Made by a program: the position numbers and the translations under genes. A stretch of 64,000 bases of DNA from Acidisarcina polymorpha (GTDB lineage: Bacteria; Acidobacteriota; Terriglobia; Terriglobales; Acidobacteriaceae): positions 5,146,001 to 5,210,000 of the forward strand of contig NZ_CP030840.1 of the NCBI RefSeq assembly GCF_003330725.1, given 5' to 3'. Below the pieces are notes generated by a model, which saw nothing but the letters and a program-made list of their open reading frames with translations, was not told the origin of the DNA and ran no database searches. Below are positions 47,801-56,063 of the stretch, in pieces. Within the stretch, counting starts at the first letter, position 1, and each line of letters opens with the position of its first letter.

Positions 47801-47974
47801 TTCATTCCCCTGACGTTCTCGGTCTTCTGGGGTTCACTTGCGTATACGCTGATTGGCGGAACGGCGGTGGGAACCGTCCTGACACTGGTATTTCTACCAG
47901 CACTTTACACCATCTGGTTCCGCGTAACGCCGACCGTTCGAGAGGCAGCACGCGAGATGCAATCCGTCTCTTGA
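44837..47974 (+). CDS. RND-superfamily efflux pump, inner-membrane permease (1045 aa)
   Basis: Proton-driven AcrB-type transporter (HAE or related metal/solvent family). Twelve TM helices in two halves; the TM4 proton-relay pair is present in GLLVDDAIISIE, and the two periplasmic porter domains (TYYDHVDTFTRPGLAFLTIT; VSSYIGGGAPRFWLSYNP) follow TM1 and TM7. The N-terminal half begins FFLLAVILAGALAYFKLG (TM1). Length normal. The substrate cannot be inferred. Co-transcribed with the adaptor and paired with the divergent outer-membrane factor, forming a complete tripartite system if the latter is functional. Confidence 0.93.
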   Translation: MSNFEIQEPHFEKERKRESGINLSALAVRERSVTLFFLLAVILAGALAYFKLGRAEDPSFTIKVFTVTAAWPGATAQEMQDLVAEPLEKRMQELTYYDHVDTFTRPGLAFLTITLKDYTPPAAVPDEFYQGRKKVQDEASRLPQGVLPPVLNDEYTDVIFAVYSLEAPGLPPRLLTREAEALRQDLLHVDGVKKVNLFGERPERIFVQFSYDRIATLGVSARDIFDALVKQNVVTPSGSIDTQNQQVYIRLDGALNDLDKIRDTPITAGGRTLKLADVADVERGYEDPATFLVRHNGQPAMMLNVVMRDRYNGLELGKALEQEQKKIQAALPTGMTLAKVTDQSTIIHEAVGEFQLKFFVALLVVMIVSLLSLGWRVGIVVAAAVPITLSATLVIMLATGKDLDRITLGALILSLGLLVDDAIISIETMVVKMEEGWDRIRAASYAWSHTAAPMLAGTLVTIIGLTPVGFAASSAGEYCRNLFWVVCIALLTSWVVAVTFTPYLGVKLLPNIPAMEGGYAAIYETPNYQRLRKLIVWSVEHKFPVAGAVVLVFFVSLFGMGMVKQQFFPSSDRPEVLVDITMPQGSTIEATQATVIRVEHWLRAQPEANVVSSYIGGGAPRFWLSYNPELPDPNFAKMIILTPDAKDRDRLMFHLRQEVAKGLAPEARIRAVRFVFGPYSPWPVAFRVMGPDPNVVRAIADQVLAKMRANPNVRQANEDWNERAPVVRFVLDQDRLRLIGLSSNDAGQQIQFLTTGVTVTQVRENIRTVDVVARTLGPNRLDPTKLLNMTLTSSNGKLVPLSQVGKVEIAEEDPILKRRDRTPTITVQSDHDDAVQPPQVTAEVLKSIQPIIDKLPAGYRIEVGANAEESLKANTALAKVFPIMFVCMLVVIIFQVRSLSALTMTILTAPLGLAGVVPTLLSFHVPFGFNPILGLIALAGILMRNTLILIGQIKTNKEEGLDDFHAVVEATVQRSRPVVLTALAAVLAFIPLTFSVFWGSLAYTLIGGTAVGTVLTLVFLPALYTIWFRVTPTVREAAREMQSVS

Positions 47975-47978
47975 ATCA

Positions 47979-47996
47979 AGAGATCTATAGATCTCT
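47979..47996. terminator. Perfect 18-bp palindrome after the pump gene
   Basis: AGAGATCTATAGATCTCT (47979-47996) starts 4 bases after the pump stop. As a hairpin it would need a loop and lacks a U-run, so its role as a terminator is uncertain; it could be a protein-binding site. Confidence 0.35.
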
Positions 47997-48151
47997 AGGC
48001 GGATCGACAGTCCCCTGCGCTTGACGCCACTCGGCCAATGATTGTGAGGGTGATAAAGTTGGCCGGTGAGCTGAGAGACCAGCCTCGAGGTCAAATGGCG
48101 GGACCGAACTCCCGAGCGGCTGCCACGTGTTGCGACAGCCTCTCTGATTCT

Positions 48152-48385
48152 CTAGATCCCTGGTGGAGGTGGTATGTGCAGGTCGAACTTATCCGCTATG
48201 GCCAGAAGTTTTTCCTTGGAAGACTCAAGGATGTTAGGGTCTTGTGCATCCCGCTGGTCGAATACGCCAATCTCCTTGAAAAGGGCGGCGAACTCCCCCG
48301 GCGCCAGTGTCACAAGGATCCTGGAACCTTCCGCGCTGATAGTCTGAAATGTATGTAGAACGCCTTTTTTACCGTGGAATTCTCC
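48152..48385 (-). pseudogene. Cupin-domain protein C-terminal fragment
   Basis: Reads EFHGKKGVLHTFQTISAEGS then RILVTLAPGEFAALFKEIG and IADKFDLHIPPPPGI before a stop. VLHTFQ...RILV is the last double-stranded beta-helix strands of a single-domain cupin (PHTFxN). The N-terminal metal-binding half is missing and a stop lies just upstream in frame. Confidence 0.6.
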
Positions 48386-48397
48386 ACTTTTTTGCCA

Positions 48398-48922
48398 TTA
48401 AGAGTGTCTGGAGCGGAAAGCTGCTACGTTGCTCTTGTTTCCACAGAGTGCGTACGAATGCCACCGCTGGGTCTTGCTGCGGGTTAAATCGTAGAAGGCA
48501 GCAGCGCACGCCTCATTCGCACAGATCTTCAGACGATCCAGTTGACCCGTATTGATGAGATTTGCGCAGTCCTGTAGTACGGTTCCTACAACAGCATTCC
48601 CCGAGATTTGGGACCATGTGGCTTTGCTCGGTTCTGAGAAGCCGAGCGTGAATTTCGTAGAAGCCGCGATCTCATCCAGGCTTTTTCGAGCAACGCGGCT
48701 GGAAGTAGGCTTCAACATCATGAGCAGAGCTTGACGAAGCTCGCGGAGCTGATCGAGAGTAGCCTTGTCAACACTCTTTAGACCGGCTCGGAAAAGCCGG
48801 CATAACGATAGAGCACTCGTTGGCGTCGCTAATCGATCTACTCCACCATCGAACCCAACGCCGCGCGAGTTCAGTAACTCAACAATACGATTTCCGGATT
48901 TGGTCAGGTAGTCCGTGCTCAT
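48398..48922 (-). CDS. CGNR zinc-finger / ABATE-domain protein (174 aa)
   Basis: N-terminal ABATE-like helical domain and a C-terminal zinc finger of CGNR type: ICANEACAAAFYDLTRSKTQ then CGNKSNVAAFRSRHS. The Arg of the family's CGNR signature is Lys here (CGNK). These are putative transcriptional regulators (some are stress-response like). Length normal. It lies just upstream of the cupin fragment on the same strand, so it may have been a regulator of it. Confidence 0.85.
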   Translation of the reverse strand: MSTDYLTKSGNRIVELLNSRGVGFDGGVDRLATPTSALSLCRLFRAGLKSVDKATLDQLRELRQALLMMLKPTSSRVARKSLDEIAASTKFTLGFSEPSKATWSQISGNAVVGTVLQDCANLINTGQLDRLKICANEACAAAFYDLTRSKTQRWHSYALCGNKSNVAAFRSRHS

Positions 48923-49351
48923 TCTCTCGTGTTCCAGATCTTACTCAGTCAGACCAGATCAAATCTGCTGAGTATGTAATACCCAGAGTATAGATGCCGC
49001 TTACGGCTGGGCGATGCAATGCAAGTCCTGAACACCGAATCCGCGTAAGCCGCAACCAGAAGAGAGCCGGGGTAGGATTAAACTTTTTAGAGCTTCCGGG
49101 ATGAACATGCGCAAAGCTGCACCCAAGACCCGGAATTGGCATAGAGCCGGGGAGCAGTGCTAGTTGGGTCAGAATGAAAGCCGATAGCTTGAGGGCAGGG
49201 AACTAGGCAACGTCTTCACCGACAAGGCTTCCGGTAAGAACGCGAAATCAACGCACGTCCGCCGAGGGCAACACGCTCTACTGTCACTCGGTGGATCGGC
49301 TTGCGTGGCGCAAGCTCACGCGCGAAGCCTCCATTCGGGCGAGGGGAGAGG
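48923..49351. other. 429-bp gene-free stretch
   Basis: No protein-coding feature supported. A 7-bp perfect stem GCTTGCG-TGG-CGCAAGC (about 49301-49317) lies near the 3' end of the minus-strand transporter gene and might stop its transcription. Confidence 0.4.
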
Positions 49352-50236
49352 CTAGGCGCCGCGGTTCGCGTCCGGAGCCCACAACGCAATATACAGCCCC
49401 GCCGCGATAATCAGCACTGCCCCGGACAGCATCCATATCGTCGGCTTCTCGTTGAACAGGAAATATGCCACGACCGATCCGACGACAAGCTGCGTGTAAT
49501 GATACTGGGACACCGTAGCCGCCGTGGTGTACCTCAGCGCGACGACGATGCAGATGCTGCCTATCGCGCACAGCAGCCCCATGGCTAGCAACGCCACGAA
49601 CAGCCGGCTATCCAGGGGCGCGGCGTGGAAGAGCATTCCGGCGAGTCCAACAGCCGCCGACAGCAGCGCCGAAAACCACGTCATGCTCTCCGCCCGTTCT
49701 GTCTGGGAGATTACCCGCGACCAGACTACTGCAACCGAAAAACAGGTTACGCAGACCACGCAGGCGGCAAACCCGGCCCAGGCGCTGGATCCGCTTGATC
49801 GGGAAGGATAAACCGCAACGACTACGCCAAGGAAGCCGGCCAGGATAGCTGTCGCCTTGCGCCAGTCGAGGCGCTCCTTCAGAAAAATTCTCCCGAGGAC
49901 CGCCACCAGCAGCGGCGACGTGAATACCAGGATGTAGAACAACGTCAGCGACAGATGCCGCAGTGCGATGACCACGCAGAGATTGTTTGCGACATCGAGC
50001 GATGCGCGGCCCAGGAGACGCGTTGGTCTCTTCGGCCACAACTCCTTGACCTCCCCTCGCACCAACGCGTACAGCGAGATGAACATGGCCATGAAGATGC
50101 CAAGGAACGCGACGATCTCGTAATTCGGAAGCAGTGACCGGCCGGCCAATTTCATCGCGCTATCTGTCAGCACCCAAAAAGTAAAGCCGGCTATGGCGAA
50201 GCAGATTGCTCTGAGGTGTAAGGTTTGTGAGCTCAT
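49352..50236 (-). CDS. EamA/DMT-superfamily transporter (294 aa)
   Basis: Ten predicted TM helices in two EamA repeats: SLDVANNLCVVIALRHLSLT (first repeat) and TTAATVSQYHYTQLVVGSVV with the terminal LSGAVLIIAAGLYIAL (second). Drug/metabolite transporters of this kind export small metabolites; substrate unknown. Complete N- and C-termini. No neighbours suggest a substrate. SD weak; ATG at 50236 starts just before TM1. Confidence 0.9.
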   Translation of the reverse strand: MSSQTLHLRAICFAIAGFTFWVLTDSAMKLAGRSLLPNYEIVAFLGIFMAMFISLYALVRGEVKELWPKRPTRLLGRASLDVANNLCVVIALRHLSLTLFYILVFTSPLLVAVLGRIFLKERLDWRKATAILAGFLGVVVAVYPSRSSGSSAWAGFAACVVCVTCFSVAVVWSRVISQTERAESMTWFSALLSAAVGLAGMLFHAAPLDSRLFVALLAMGLLCAIGSICIVVALRYTTAATVSQYHYTQLVVGSVVAYFLFNEKPTIWMLSGAVLIIAAGLYIALWAPDANRGA

Positions 50237-50463
50237 CGGCTTTCAGGAGATCCGAAAGCATAGTGGGGCGAATTGCTGCAGGGGCATCTTCACTATCCGA
50301 CTCATGATTACAAAAGCATAACCGGCTCCGACCCACACGCAGGGATATAACCATGAAAGCATGAGAATCTCAGGCGAGGCACTTCAACACAGAAGTCAGT
50401 ATCCTGGGGAAAGCTTCGAAGTAGGGAGCACGCGTGATCAATGGCATTTCCGAGAACTTACGA

Positions 50464-51639
50464 CTATGGGATTTTGAAGGCCTTGACTGCGATCGCGTTC
50501 GGACCCCTGGCTGCTGGAAGCATGGTGAAGAGCGATCCGACCCGCAGTTCACCCTTCGGTGAGTAGCTGGTGGTGCGCAGAACAGAAACGTCGCCAGAGC
50601 GTGAGTTCGCGACCAGAAGCAGGTGGCCGGCGCTCGAGAAGGCCATCGCGTCTGGGCCGTCCCCGACCTGTACTGCATTGATCCGTTTGCCGTCATCGAT
50701 GCTGTAAGCCCCCACCGTATTGGCGCTGAAGTTACTCACCCAAAGTAGGGAATTATCAGCGCTTACGATGCCGCGGGCCGGGTGAGCGCCGATCAGCGAC
50801 GCGCCTCCTACTTCGTTTGTGCCGGTGGCAATCTCGGAAACCGTGTTGCTATCGAAGTTCGAGACGAAGATCTCGCCGCCATCAGGCTTCATCGCAAGGT
50901 CAACCGGGGTCTGTCCGACATCGAGAAGATCGAGCAGGTGGTCGGACTTCTCCAGATCGTTCATCGGAGTGGGACGAGCCAAGGCTAGAACCATCACTTG
51001 ATGGCCGCCCGAGCAGGCAATGAACGCCTTGGAAGAAGTGGGCAGGATCACCGCATCGGTCGCCCCCGTACATCCGGGAAAGACGCTCCGTACCCGCAGC
51101 GTGTGCGGGTCAATCAAGGTAACGCTTCCGCCCGCGCGGTTGGTTACCAGCAGGGTTGAGCTGTCAGGAGCAATGCGCGCCATGCCGGGCGATTCTCCCG
51201 TGCCGACCACACCGATCTCCTTGCGCGCCTCAAGATCCAGAATTGAAACGTTGTTTGAGCCGGAATTGGCGACATATCCGCGGTGCCCGTCAGCCGACAC
51301 ATCGATGAAATACGGCTTGCGATGGACCGGGATGGTAGCGGTGACTGTGTTCTTCTGCGAGTCAATCACCGAAATCGTTCCGTCCCCCGAGTTGACGACG
51401 TAGATTTCGTTGCGGATTGGGCTGACGGCGACACCGGAAGGGTTAGTCCCCACAGGAAGTTCCCGATCGCGGCGCACGTTGACTAGATCCAGCACAGTGA
51501 CTGTGTTGCTGCCGCCGTTGGTGACGTAGGCGTATTCGCGATAGTCGGAGGGGTAATCGGGGAAGTCGCGTTGGCGGCAACCCGCCAGCAGCAAAATGGA
51601 GGCGCACAAAATCGAAACACGCCTCCAGCGATGAATCAA
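50464..51639 (-). CDS. YVTN-type beta-propeller lipoprotein (391 aa)
   Basis: Lipoprotein signal with lipobox LLLAGC; the mature part is a seven-bladed beta-propeller with YVTN repeats (AYVTNGGSNTVTVLDL; IYVVNSGDGTISVIDS; GYVANSGSNNVSILDL; IFVSNFDSNTVSEI; LWVSNFSANTVGAY; LLVANSRSGDVSVL). Surface or periplasmic scaffold of unknown role. A start further up would overlap the DAHP synthase stop; a TTG at 51639 with GGAG 10 bases before gives LIHRWRRVS as N-terminus and leaves a 19-base gap to the upstream gene, so I prefer it. Confidence 0.8.
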   Translation of the reverse strand: MIHRWRRVSILCASILLLAGCRQRDFPDYPSDYREYAYVTNGGSNTVTVLDLVNVRRDRELPVGTNPSGVAVSPIRNEIYVVNSGDGTISVIDSQKNTVTATIPVHRKPYFIDVSADGHRGYVANSGSNNVSILDLEARKEIGVVGTGESPGMARIAPDSSTLLVTNRAGGSVTLIDPHTLRVRSVFPGCTGATDAVILPTSSKAFIACSGGHQVMVLALARPTPMNDLEKSDHLLDLLDVGQTPVDLAMKPDGGEIFVSNFDSNTVSEIATGTNEVGGASLIGAHPARGIVSADNSLLWVSNFSANTVGAYSIDDGKRINAVQVGDGPDAMAFSSAGHLLLVANSRSGDVSVLRTTSYSPKGELRVGSLFTMLPAARGPNAIAVKAFKIP

Positions 51640-51658
51640 TTGCAGCGATCTCCGATGC

Positions 51659-52747
51659 TTACCGCCCTGCAGATCGAGCCGTCCCCGTGACAGGGCCTCC
51701 AACGGGCTCAGAAATCTCAATCCCATGCGGCACGTTGCGGTGGACAACCGGAGCGATCTGGGTGATCTCGTCCATCATCTGGACGAACTGTTCGGGATAG
51801 ATCGATTGCGCGCCATCAGAGAGTGCCTTGTCGGGCTGATCATGTACTTCCACCATCAGGCCGTCCGCACCCACCGCAACCGCGGCGCGCGCCAGTGGAA
51901 CCACCTTGTTCCGCTTACCTGTCCCGTGGCTCGGGTCCACCAGAATTGGCAGGTGGCTGAGCCGGTGGACTGCCGGCACAATGCTCAGGTCGAGGGTGTT
52001 GCGGGTGTGGTCGATAAAGGTGCGCACCCCGCGTTCACACAGAATGACCTGATAATTGCCCTCGCTCATGATGTACTCGGCGGCCATCAGCAGCTCATCG
52101 AGGGTCGCAGACATTCCGCGCTTCAGCAGCACTGGCTGGCGTTTGCGACCAACGGCTTTCAGCAGGGTATAGTTCTGCATGTTGCGAGCGCCAATCTGAA
52201 TGACGTCGGCGTAATCAGCGACCAGATCCAGATTTTCGGTGTCCATGGCTTCGGTGACGATGCGAAGGCCGAACCGGTCGCGGACCTCCGCCATGATAAT
52301 CAGCGCCTGTTCCCCCAGGCCCTGAAACATGTAGGGGGATGTGCGAGGCTTGTAAGCGCCACCGCGAAAGAACTGGGCGCCCGCGGCGGCGATCTGTTCA
52401 GCTACGGCGAAGGCTTGTTCGCGCGACTCGATCGAACACGGGCCGGCGACGATCGCGAGGTCTCGTCCACCGATCGTGGCGTTGGTGCCGGGAAAGGAAA
52501 TGACCGTGTCTTCTTCCTTAACGTCGCGGCTAACCAGCTTATAGGGCTTTGTGACGCGAATCACTTCGGCAACGCCGGAAAGCTCTTCCAGGTTCCCCTG
52601 GTCGATCTGGCCCTGATTACCAGTGATCCCGACCGCGGTACGCTGGGCGCCCGGCATGGGGTGAGGGCGAAAGCCCAACTTTTCGATATGTTCGCAAACT
52701 GCGTTGATTTGCTCAGGCGTCGCCTGGGCCTTCATGACAACTAGCAT
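51659..52747 (-). CDS. aroF: 3-deoxy-7-phosphoheptulonate synthase, type I-beta (362 aa)
   Basis: First enzyme of the shikimate pathway: PEP + erythrose 4-phosphate to DAHP. The N-terminal ferredoxin-like/ACT-like regulatory domain ([20 protein letters not shown]) is followed by the TIM barrel with [48 protein letters not shown] and [12 protein letters not shown]. All substrate and metal-binding motifs are intact. The ATG at 52747 has AGAGG; an in-frame upstream Met is not supported. The N-terminal domain indicates allosteric control by aromatic products in related enzymes (for example Tyr or Phe). Confidence 0.95.
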   Translation of the reverse strand: MLVVMKAQATPEQINAVCEHIEKLGFRPHPMPGAQRTAVGITGNQGQIDQGNLEELSGVAEVIRVTKPYKLVSRDVKEEDTVISFPGTNATIGGRDLAIVAGPCSIESREQAFAVAEQIAAAGAQFFRGGAYKPRTSPYMFQGLGEQALIIMAEVRDRFGLRIVTEAMDTENLDLVADYADVIQIGARNMQNYTLLKAVGRKRQPVLLKRGMSATLDELLMAAEYIMSEGNYQVILCERGVRTFIDHTRNTLDLSIVPAVHRLSHLPILVDPSHGTGKRNKVVPLARAAVAVGADGLMVEVHDQPDKALSDGAQSIYPEQFVQMMDEITQIAPVVHRNVPHGIEISEPVGGPVTGTARSAGR

Positions 52748-53361
52748 GACCCGACCTCTTAGAACCTTGTTTAGTGTACTGGGAACGGAGCGCAAGCAGC
52801 AACGTGCCCAAGGTGTAATCAACCGGAATCTTCCTCCAGTTGAAGCACTCTTGGACTGGTTCTGATCAGGGCATCCGGGGGAGGGATCTTGAAAGTGCAA
52901 CCCATCGAGAGAACTTTGGCGAGAAAACACTGCAAAAGAAATCTGCCGCGCGGCCTGAGCACTCAATACCTCAAGAACTTGCGACCGGCGCGGCAGGAAA
53001 GGTTGAAACTCCGGTGAATTGAAGATAAGTCGGATGACGCCTTAACGAAATCCCACGAAGGTTGTAGTTTCTGAATTTTCTTTGCCTTGTCCCAAATCGG
53101 AATGCCGCCACGGTAGCCGTTCGATGAAGCCCGCCCCTCGGGTCGTCCTCGTGTCAAGCTGAACTTTGGTTCTGCCACTGACATCGCCGGAGAAGGGCGT
53201 GGCAGTGTGCCGGAGTGACCACCAGTGGAGTCGAACCGGATGAATTACGTGACATCTCCGGATGGTGAAGGTGACCTAAGCTCCAGTCCTGCTAATACGA
53301 CGCAGCACAGAATAGATAAAGCACCCGGGTGTTTATGATTTAGTAATCCGGAGGCACTTTA
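52748..53361. other. 614-bp gene-free stretch
   Basis: No coding region supported. The first part (52760-52960) is upstream of aroF and probably contains its promoter. Open frames on either strand are short and unlike known proteins. The last bases contain the GGAGG of the next gene. Confidence 0.4.
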
Positions 53362-53853
53362 TTGTCGTTCATGCTGAGACTCGCATCGGTCACGATGGCC
53401 CTCGCGCTCCTAGTTTCCGCCAACGCGTCGCCTGCAAGCGCGCAGCAGGAACTTACCCCCAAGCAAACCCAGATCGTGAAGACGGTGAATACGGTTTTCA
53501 CCGCCGCGCAGGCCGATGATACGACGCTGTTCGATTCCGTCCTTGCACCTAACTTTTATATCTTTGACGGGGGAGCCCGATTCAACGGAGATTCCATTAT
53601 GGCCTTCATCAAAGCCCAACATCGCGCGGGCAAGCGTTATGAATGGAGTATCACCGAACCGGACGTCCATATCAGCGGCAAAACCGCTTGGATTGCCTAC
53701 ATCAACAAGGGCAGGATTACCGATGCCTCAGGTACGATCGATCAGCAGTGGCTGGAGTCCGCATTCCTTGAGAAGCAGGCAGGCTCCTGGAAGATCGTCT
53801 TCATGCACAGCACTCGCGTCCCTATGGCGTCCCAGAAAGACCGTAAGCAATAA
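53362..53853 (+). CDS. Secreted NTF2/SnoaL-like (DUF4440) protein (163 aa)
   Basis: Signal peptide ending near SPASAQ (about 28). The rest shows the cone-shaped NTF2-like pattern: QADDTTLFDSVLAPNFYIFD at the start, DVHISGKTAWIAYINKGRI and WLESAFLEKQAGSWKIVFMH at the end. Periplasmic; function unknown, as usual for this group. The TTG start at 53362 has GGAGG with 7-base spacing; a Met 3 codons later would be 16 bases from the SD. Confidence 0.82.
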   Translation: MSFMLRLASVTMALALLVSANASPASAQQELTPKQTQIVKTVNTVFTAAQADDTTLFDSVLAPNFYIFDGGARFNGDSIMAFIKAQHRAGKRYEWSITEPDVHISGKTAWIAYINKGRITDASGTIDQQWLESAFLEKQAGSWKIVFMHSTRVPMASQKDRKQ

Positions 53854-53905
53854 TTCGATGTGCCGGAATGACGCAGAAACCGCTGAAGCGCAGGTGAAGT
53901 CCGCA

Positions 53906-54094
53906 CTACCTGGAAGGAGTCTGCCGCTCAGCCTTGATCAGCGCACGCCACTTCAGCCCAACGTAGCCAAGATAGGCAAGTTGCAAGCCCCACGCGAAGC
54001 AATAGGCGGCAATCAGGTGATGATGACCGAGGGCCGACTCGTTATGATGGTCCCAGGGAAAGAGCGAGGCAAAGAGCAACGAGCGACTGATCAC
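53906..54094 (-). CDS. CcmD-like small membrane protein (62 aa)
   Basis: GTG start overlapping the ccmC stop (GTGA). One TM helix (HHLIAAYCFAWGLQLAYLGY) followed by a basic tail ALIKAERQ. Position directly after CcmC, size and topology fit CcmD, which is poorly conserved, so the assignment is by context. Too short to confirm by motif. Confidence 0.6.
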   Translation of the reverse strand: MISRSLLFASLFPWDHHNESALGHHHLIAAYCFAWGLQLAYLGYVGLKWRALIKAERQTPSR

Positions 54095-54816
54095 GAGGCA
54101 ACCTCGACGTGTCGGGTCACCGGCGCCTCGAGCGACCGAAGGGCGGCGGCTTGGTCGAGTAGCTGCTGTCTCCGTTCTACAGCGTAACGGATGCTCACCA
54201 CCAGCAGCGCCCAGGCCATCCATGCATAGATGTTCCAGGCGACAGCCGGCTTCATGCTTGGCGCGATGCCCGACCCGGGGCCGCCAAAAAAGACCGGAGC
54301 CGGATGCTGGGTGCGCCACCAACGAGTCGACATGTAGACGATCGGCACGTCGATATAGCCGAAGATGGCGAGCACCGCGGAGATCGTGCGCATCTGCGGC
54401 CCGGCGGCGAAGTTCCTCAACAGCAGATAACTGACGTAAATGAGCCAAAGAATGAGAGTGGTGGTAAGGCGCTCGTCCCACGTCCACCAGATCCCCCAGG
54501 CGTAGCGCGCCCAAAGCGAGCCGGTGACCAGGCCAACCAGGCAGAAGACAACGCCCATTTCGGCAGCCGAGACGGCCAACGCATCGGCGCGAAGGGACAA
54601 CGCGGGCCGCTTATTTCGCGAAAGCAGATAGACGACTGAACCGATCAGGTTCGCGGCAAAGCAGAGCGACATCGCGATCCACGCCGGCAGGTGGTAATAG
54701 AAGATCCGTTGGACATTGAACATGGCTTCGTCAGCCGGTACCGTCATGGCGACGTGAAAGCCATAGCCGAGGAGACCGAGGGTGACGATTGCGAGTATCC
54801 AGCGAAAAATCTTCAT
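54091..54816 (-). CDS. ccmC: CcmC-type cytochrome c biogenesis heme protein (241 aa)
   Basis: Six TM helices, with the tryptophan-rich heme-handling motif WGIWWTWDERLT (107-118), and flanking His residues H42 (FYYHLPAW) and H171 (RTQHPAPVF) positioned as in CcmC. It delivers heme to CcmE in System I cytochrome c maturation. The partner ccm genes other than the CcmD-like one are not in this window. SD weak; ATG 54816 begins TM1. Confidence 0.85.
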   Translation of the reverse strand: MKIFRWILAIVTLGLLGYGFHVAMTVPADEAMFNVQRIFYYHLPAWIAMSLCFAANLIGSVVYLLSRNKRPALSLRADALAVSAAEMGVVFCLVGLVTGSLWARYAWGIWWTWDERLTTTLILWLIYVSYLLLRNFAAGPQMRTISAVLAIFGYIDVPIVYMSTRWWRTQHPAPVFFGGPGSGIAPSMKPAVAWNIYAWMAWALLVVSIRYAVERRQQLLDQAAALRSLEAPVTRHVEVAS

Positions 54817-55029
54817 GGTACTAGCCCAAGTTTAACGCACTCCTAAGCTTCAAAGTTGACTTCTCTCTTAGCGCTTTGCGGAGTCGACGATGAACCTCGA
54901 ATCGGTGCTGGTCGTCCACTCAATTGCCACGTTGCTCGCCTGGAGGCAGAATTCGCGACTGGACTCCGTTCACAAATCCTTCTTGAGGAAGGTCGATCCG
55001 GGCTACACCTTCCCCGGTTTTGCTCTATC

Positions 55030-55059
55030 CTCTCCGGTTTTGCTCTACTATGGTCCGAG
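55030..55059 (+). promoter_or_regulatory. Possible promoter of the 55070 gene
   Basis: A candidate -10 hexamer TACTAT (about 55048-55053) lies roughly 16 bases before the ATG, preceded by TTGCTC boxes about 20 bases upstream. Spacing is not ideal. The region is T-rich (GGTTTTGCTCTATCCTC), unlike the flanks. Confidence 0.3.
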
Positions 55060-55069
55060 TGTGGGAGAT

Positions 55070-55336
55070 ATGCTGTTGCAGGCTTTGAAGTACGCGGTGA
55101 TTGGTTTCGTGGTTCTCTACTTCGGCGATTGGGCGGTGCTGGGCTTGCGAATGGCTCGGCACTCGGGCCTCGGCTCAGTGACGGTAAGTCAATATCTGGC
55201 TACCCCGCTCAAGGGCAAGAAGCAAGAATACGACTACCTAGGATCTGCAGATCAGCCCTGCGTGAAGTCGATCTTTCCCCACAACGACGATCAGCCCTGT
55301 TGGTGGCTGGAGCGGCACAAGAATCAATGGCAGTAG
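55070..55336 (+). CDS. Small conserved-type protein of unknown function (88 aa)
   Basis: One N-terminal TM helix (LLQALKYAVIGFVVLYFGDW) and a short soluble tail with VTVSQYLATPLKGKKQEYDY and paired Cys residues (QPCVKSIF; QPCWWLERH). I recall similar small proteins in Acidobacteriaceae but know no function. The frame is open up to 54890; I prefer the ATG at 55070 because the upstream 60 residues look like a promoter region and not protein. Confidence 0.5.
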   Translation: MLLQALKYAVIGFVVLYFGDWAVLGLRMARHSGLGSVTVSQYLATPLKGKKQEYDYLGSADQPCVKSIFPHNDDQPCWWLERHKNQWQ

Positions 55337-55367
55337 GCCGAAGCATGGCCCGGGCAACTGCCGCGCT

Positions 55368-55802
55368 TCAGATGGCCTTGGAAAAGTGCTGGCGCCGCGC
55401 CTCCCACTCTTCGGTGGGAAACATCGACGGTCCGGCTTCAACCAGGCGTGGAAGCATGTTGAAGACCGAAACCGCAGTCCATCTCCGGCCTTCGCGGGTC
55501 CTATAGCCTTTCTCGTTCAGGTCGCTGGCCACGCTCGTGAAAGGGAAGTCTTGAACCAGCAGCTCCATCATGTGCATGAGAATGCGGTTCTCGTCCGGAT
55601 CGATCTCCAGGCGCAGGCAGTCTTCGGAGATGCGAAGCCCGTAGGGAATGTCCTCGACCCGGCCGTCGATCGGGGCGTTGCCGGGCAACTCCCGGCGCCA
55701 TTCGATCGACGCAATCTGCCAACCGGCGTCCGCGCGTTGGCGAAGCAGGTCATTGGTGAGCGGCCCGTTAAGAATGTCCCGGGTCTTTTCAAAGTACGCC
55801 AT
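55368..55802 (-). CDS. Protein with a recombinase-like C-terminal fold (144 aa), unknown function
   Basis: Start ATG 55802 with GGAGGG SD. N-terminal MAYFEKTRDILNGPLTNDLL; C-terminal part SVASDLNEKGYRTREGRRWT then VSVFNMLPRLVEAG resembles the small helical 'Recombinase' domain of serine recombinases (LNxxGYRTRxGxxWxxxxVxxML), but there is no resolvase catalytic domain in front of it. Probably a DNA-binding or phage-derived regulator. Conserved family unknown to me. Confidence 0.55.
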   Translation of the reverse strand: MAYFEKTRDILNGPLTNDLLRQRADAGWQIASIEWRRELPGNAPIDGRVEDIPYGLRISEDCLRLEIDPDENRILMHMMELLVQDFPFTSVASDLNEKGYRTREGRRWTAVSVFNMLPRLVEAGPSMFPTEEWEARRQHFSKAI

Positions 55803-56063
55803 GGCAAACCCTCCAGAGACTGGTGTCGGATTCAGCAAACCGAAGGCCATTTTGAAACGGCTCTTGTCGTCAGCTAAGTTGCTGATGCTTCGTAGATATC
55901 CCGTTGAGCATCGTCTTCGCGGTGTCCAATAATCAGGAAAGGGTGTTCGCATTCGAACAGGAGTGCGACCGGACACCCGATGGACCCAACGTCTCCAAGC
56001 TTGTTCTGTGTTTTGATGTGAGTGTCAGGACGGCCTCCTCAGAGAAATCAAGAGATGGGAAGC

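Noticed and set aside
51725-52744. Long open frame antisense to DAHP synthase (plus strand)
   Set aside because: It mirrors the aroF coding frame, has no SD and shows no known domain; the complement encodes a full DAHP synthase with all motifs.
53906-54514. 202-codon minus-strand frame covering ccmC in a different frame
   Set aside because: Only its last 62 codons, after the ccmC stop, look like a real protein; the rest is a shadow of ccmC.
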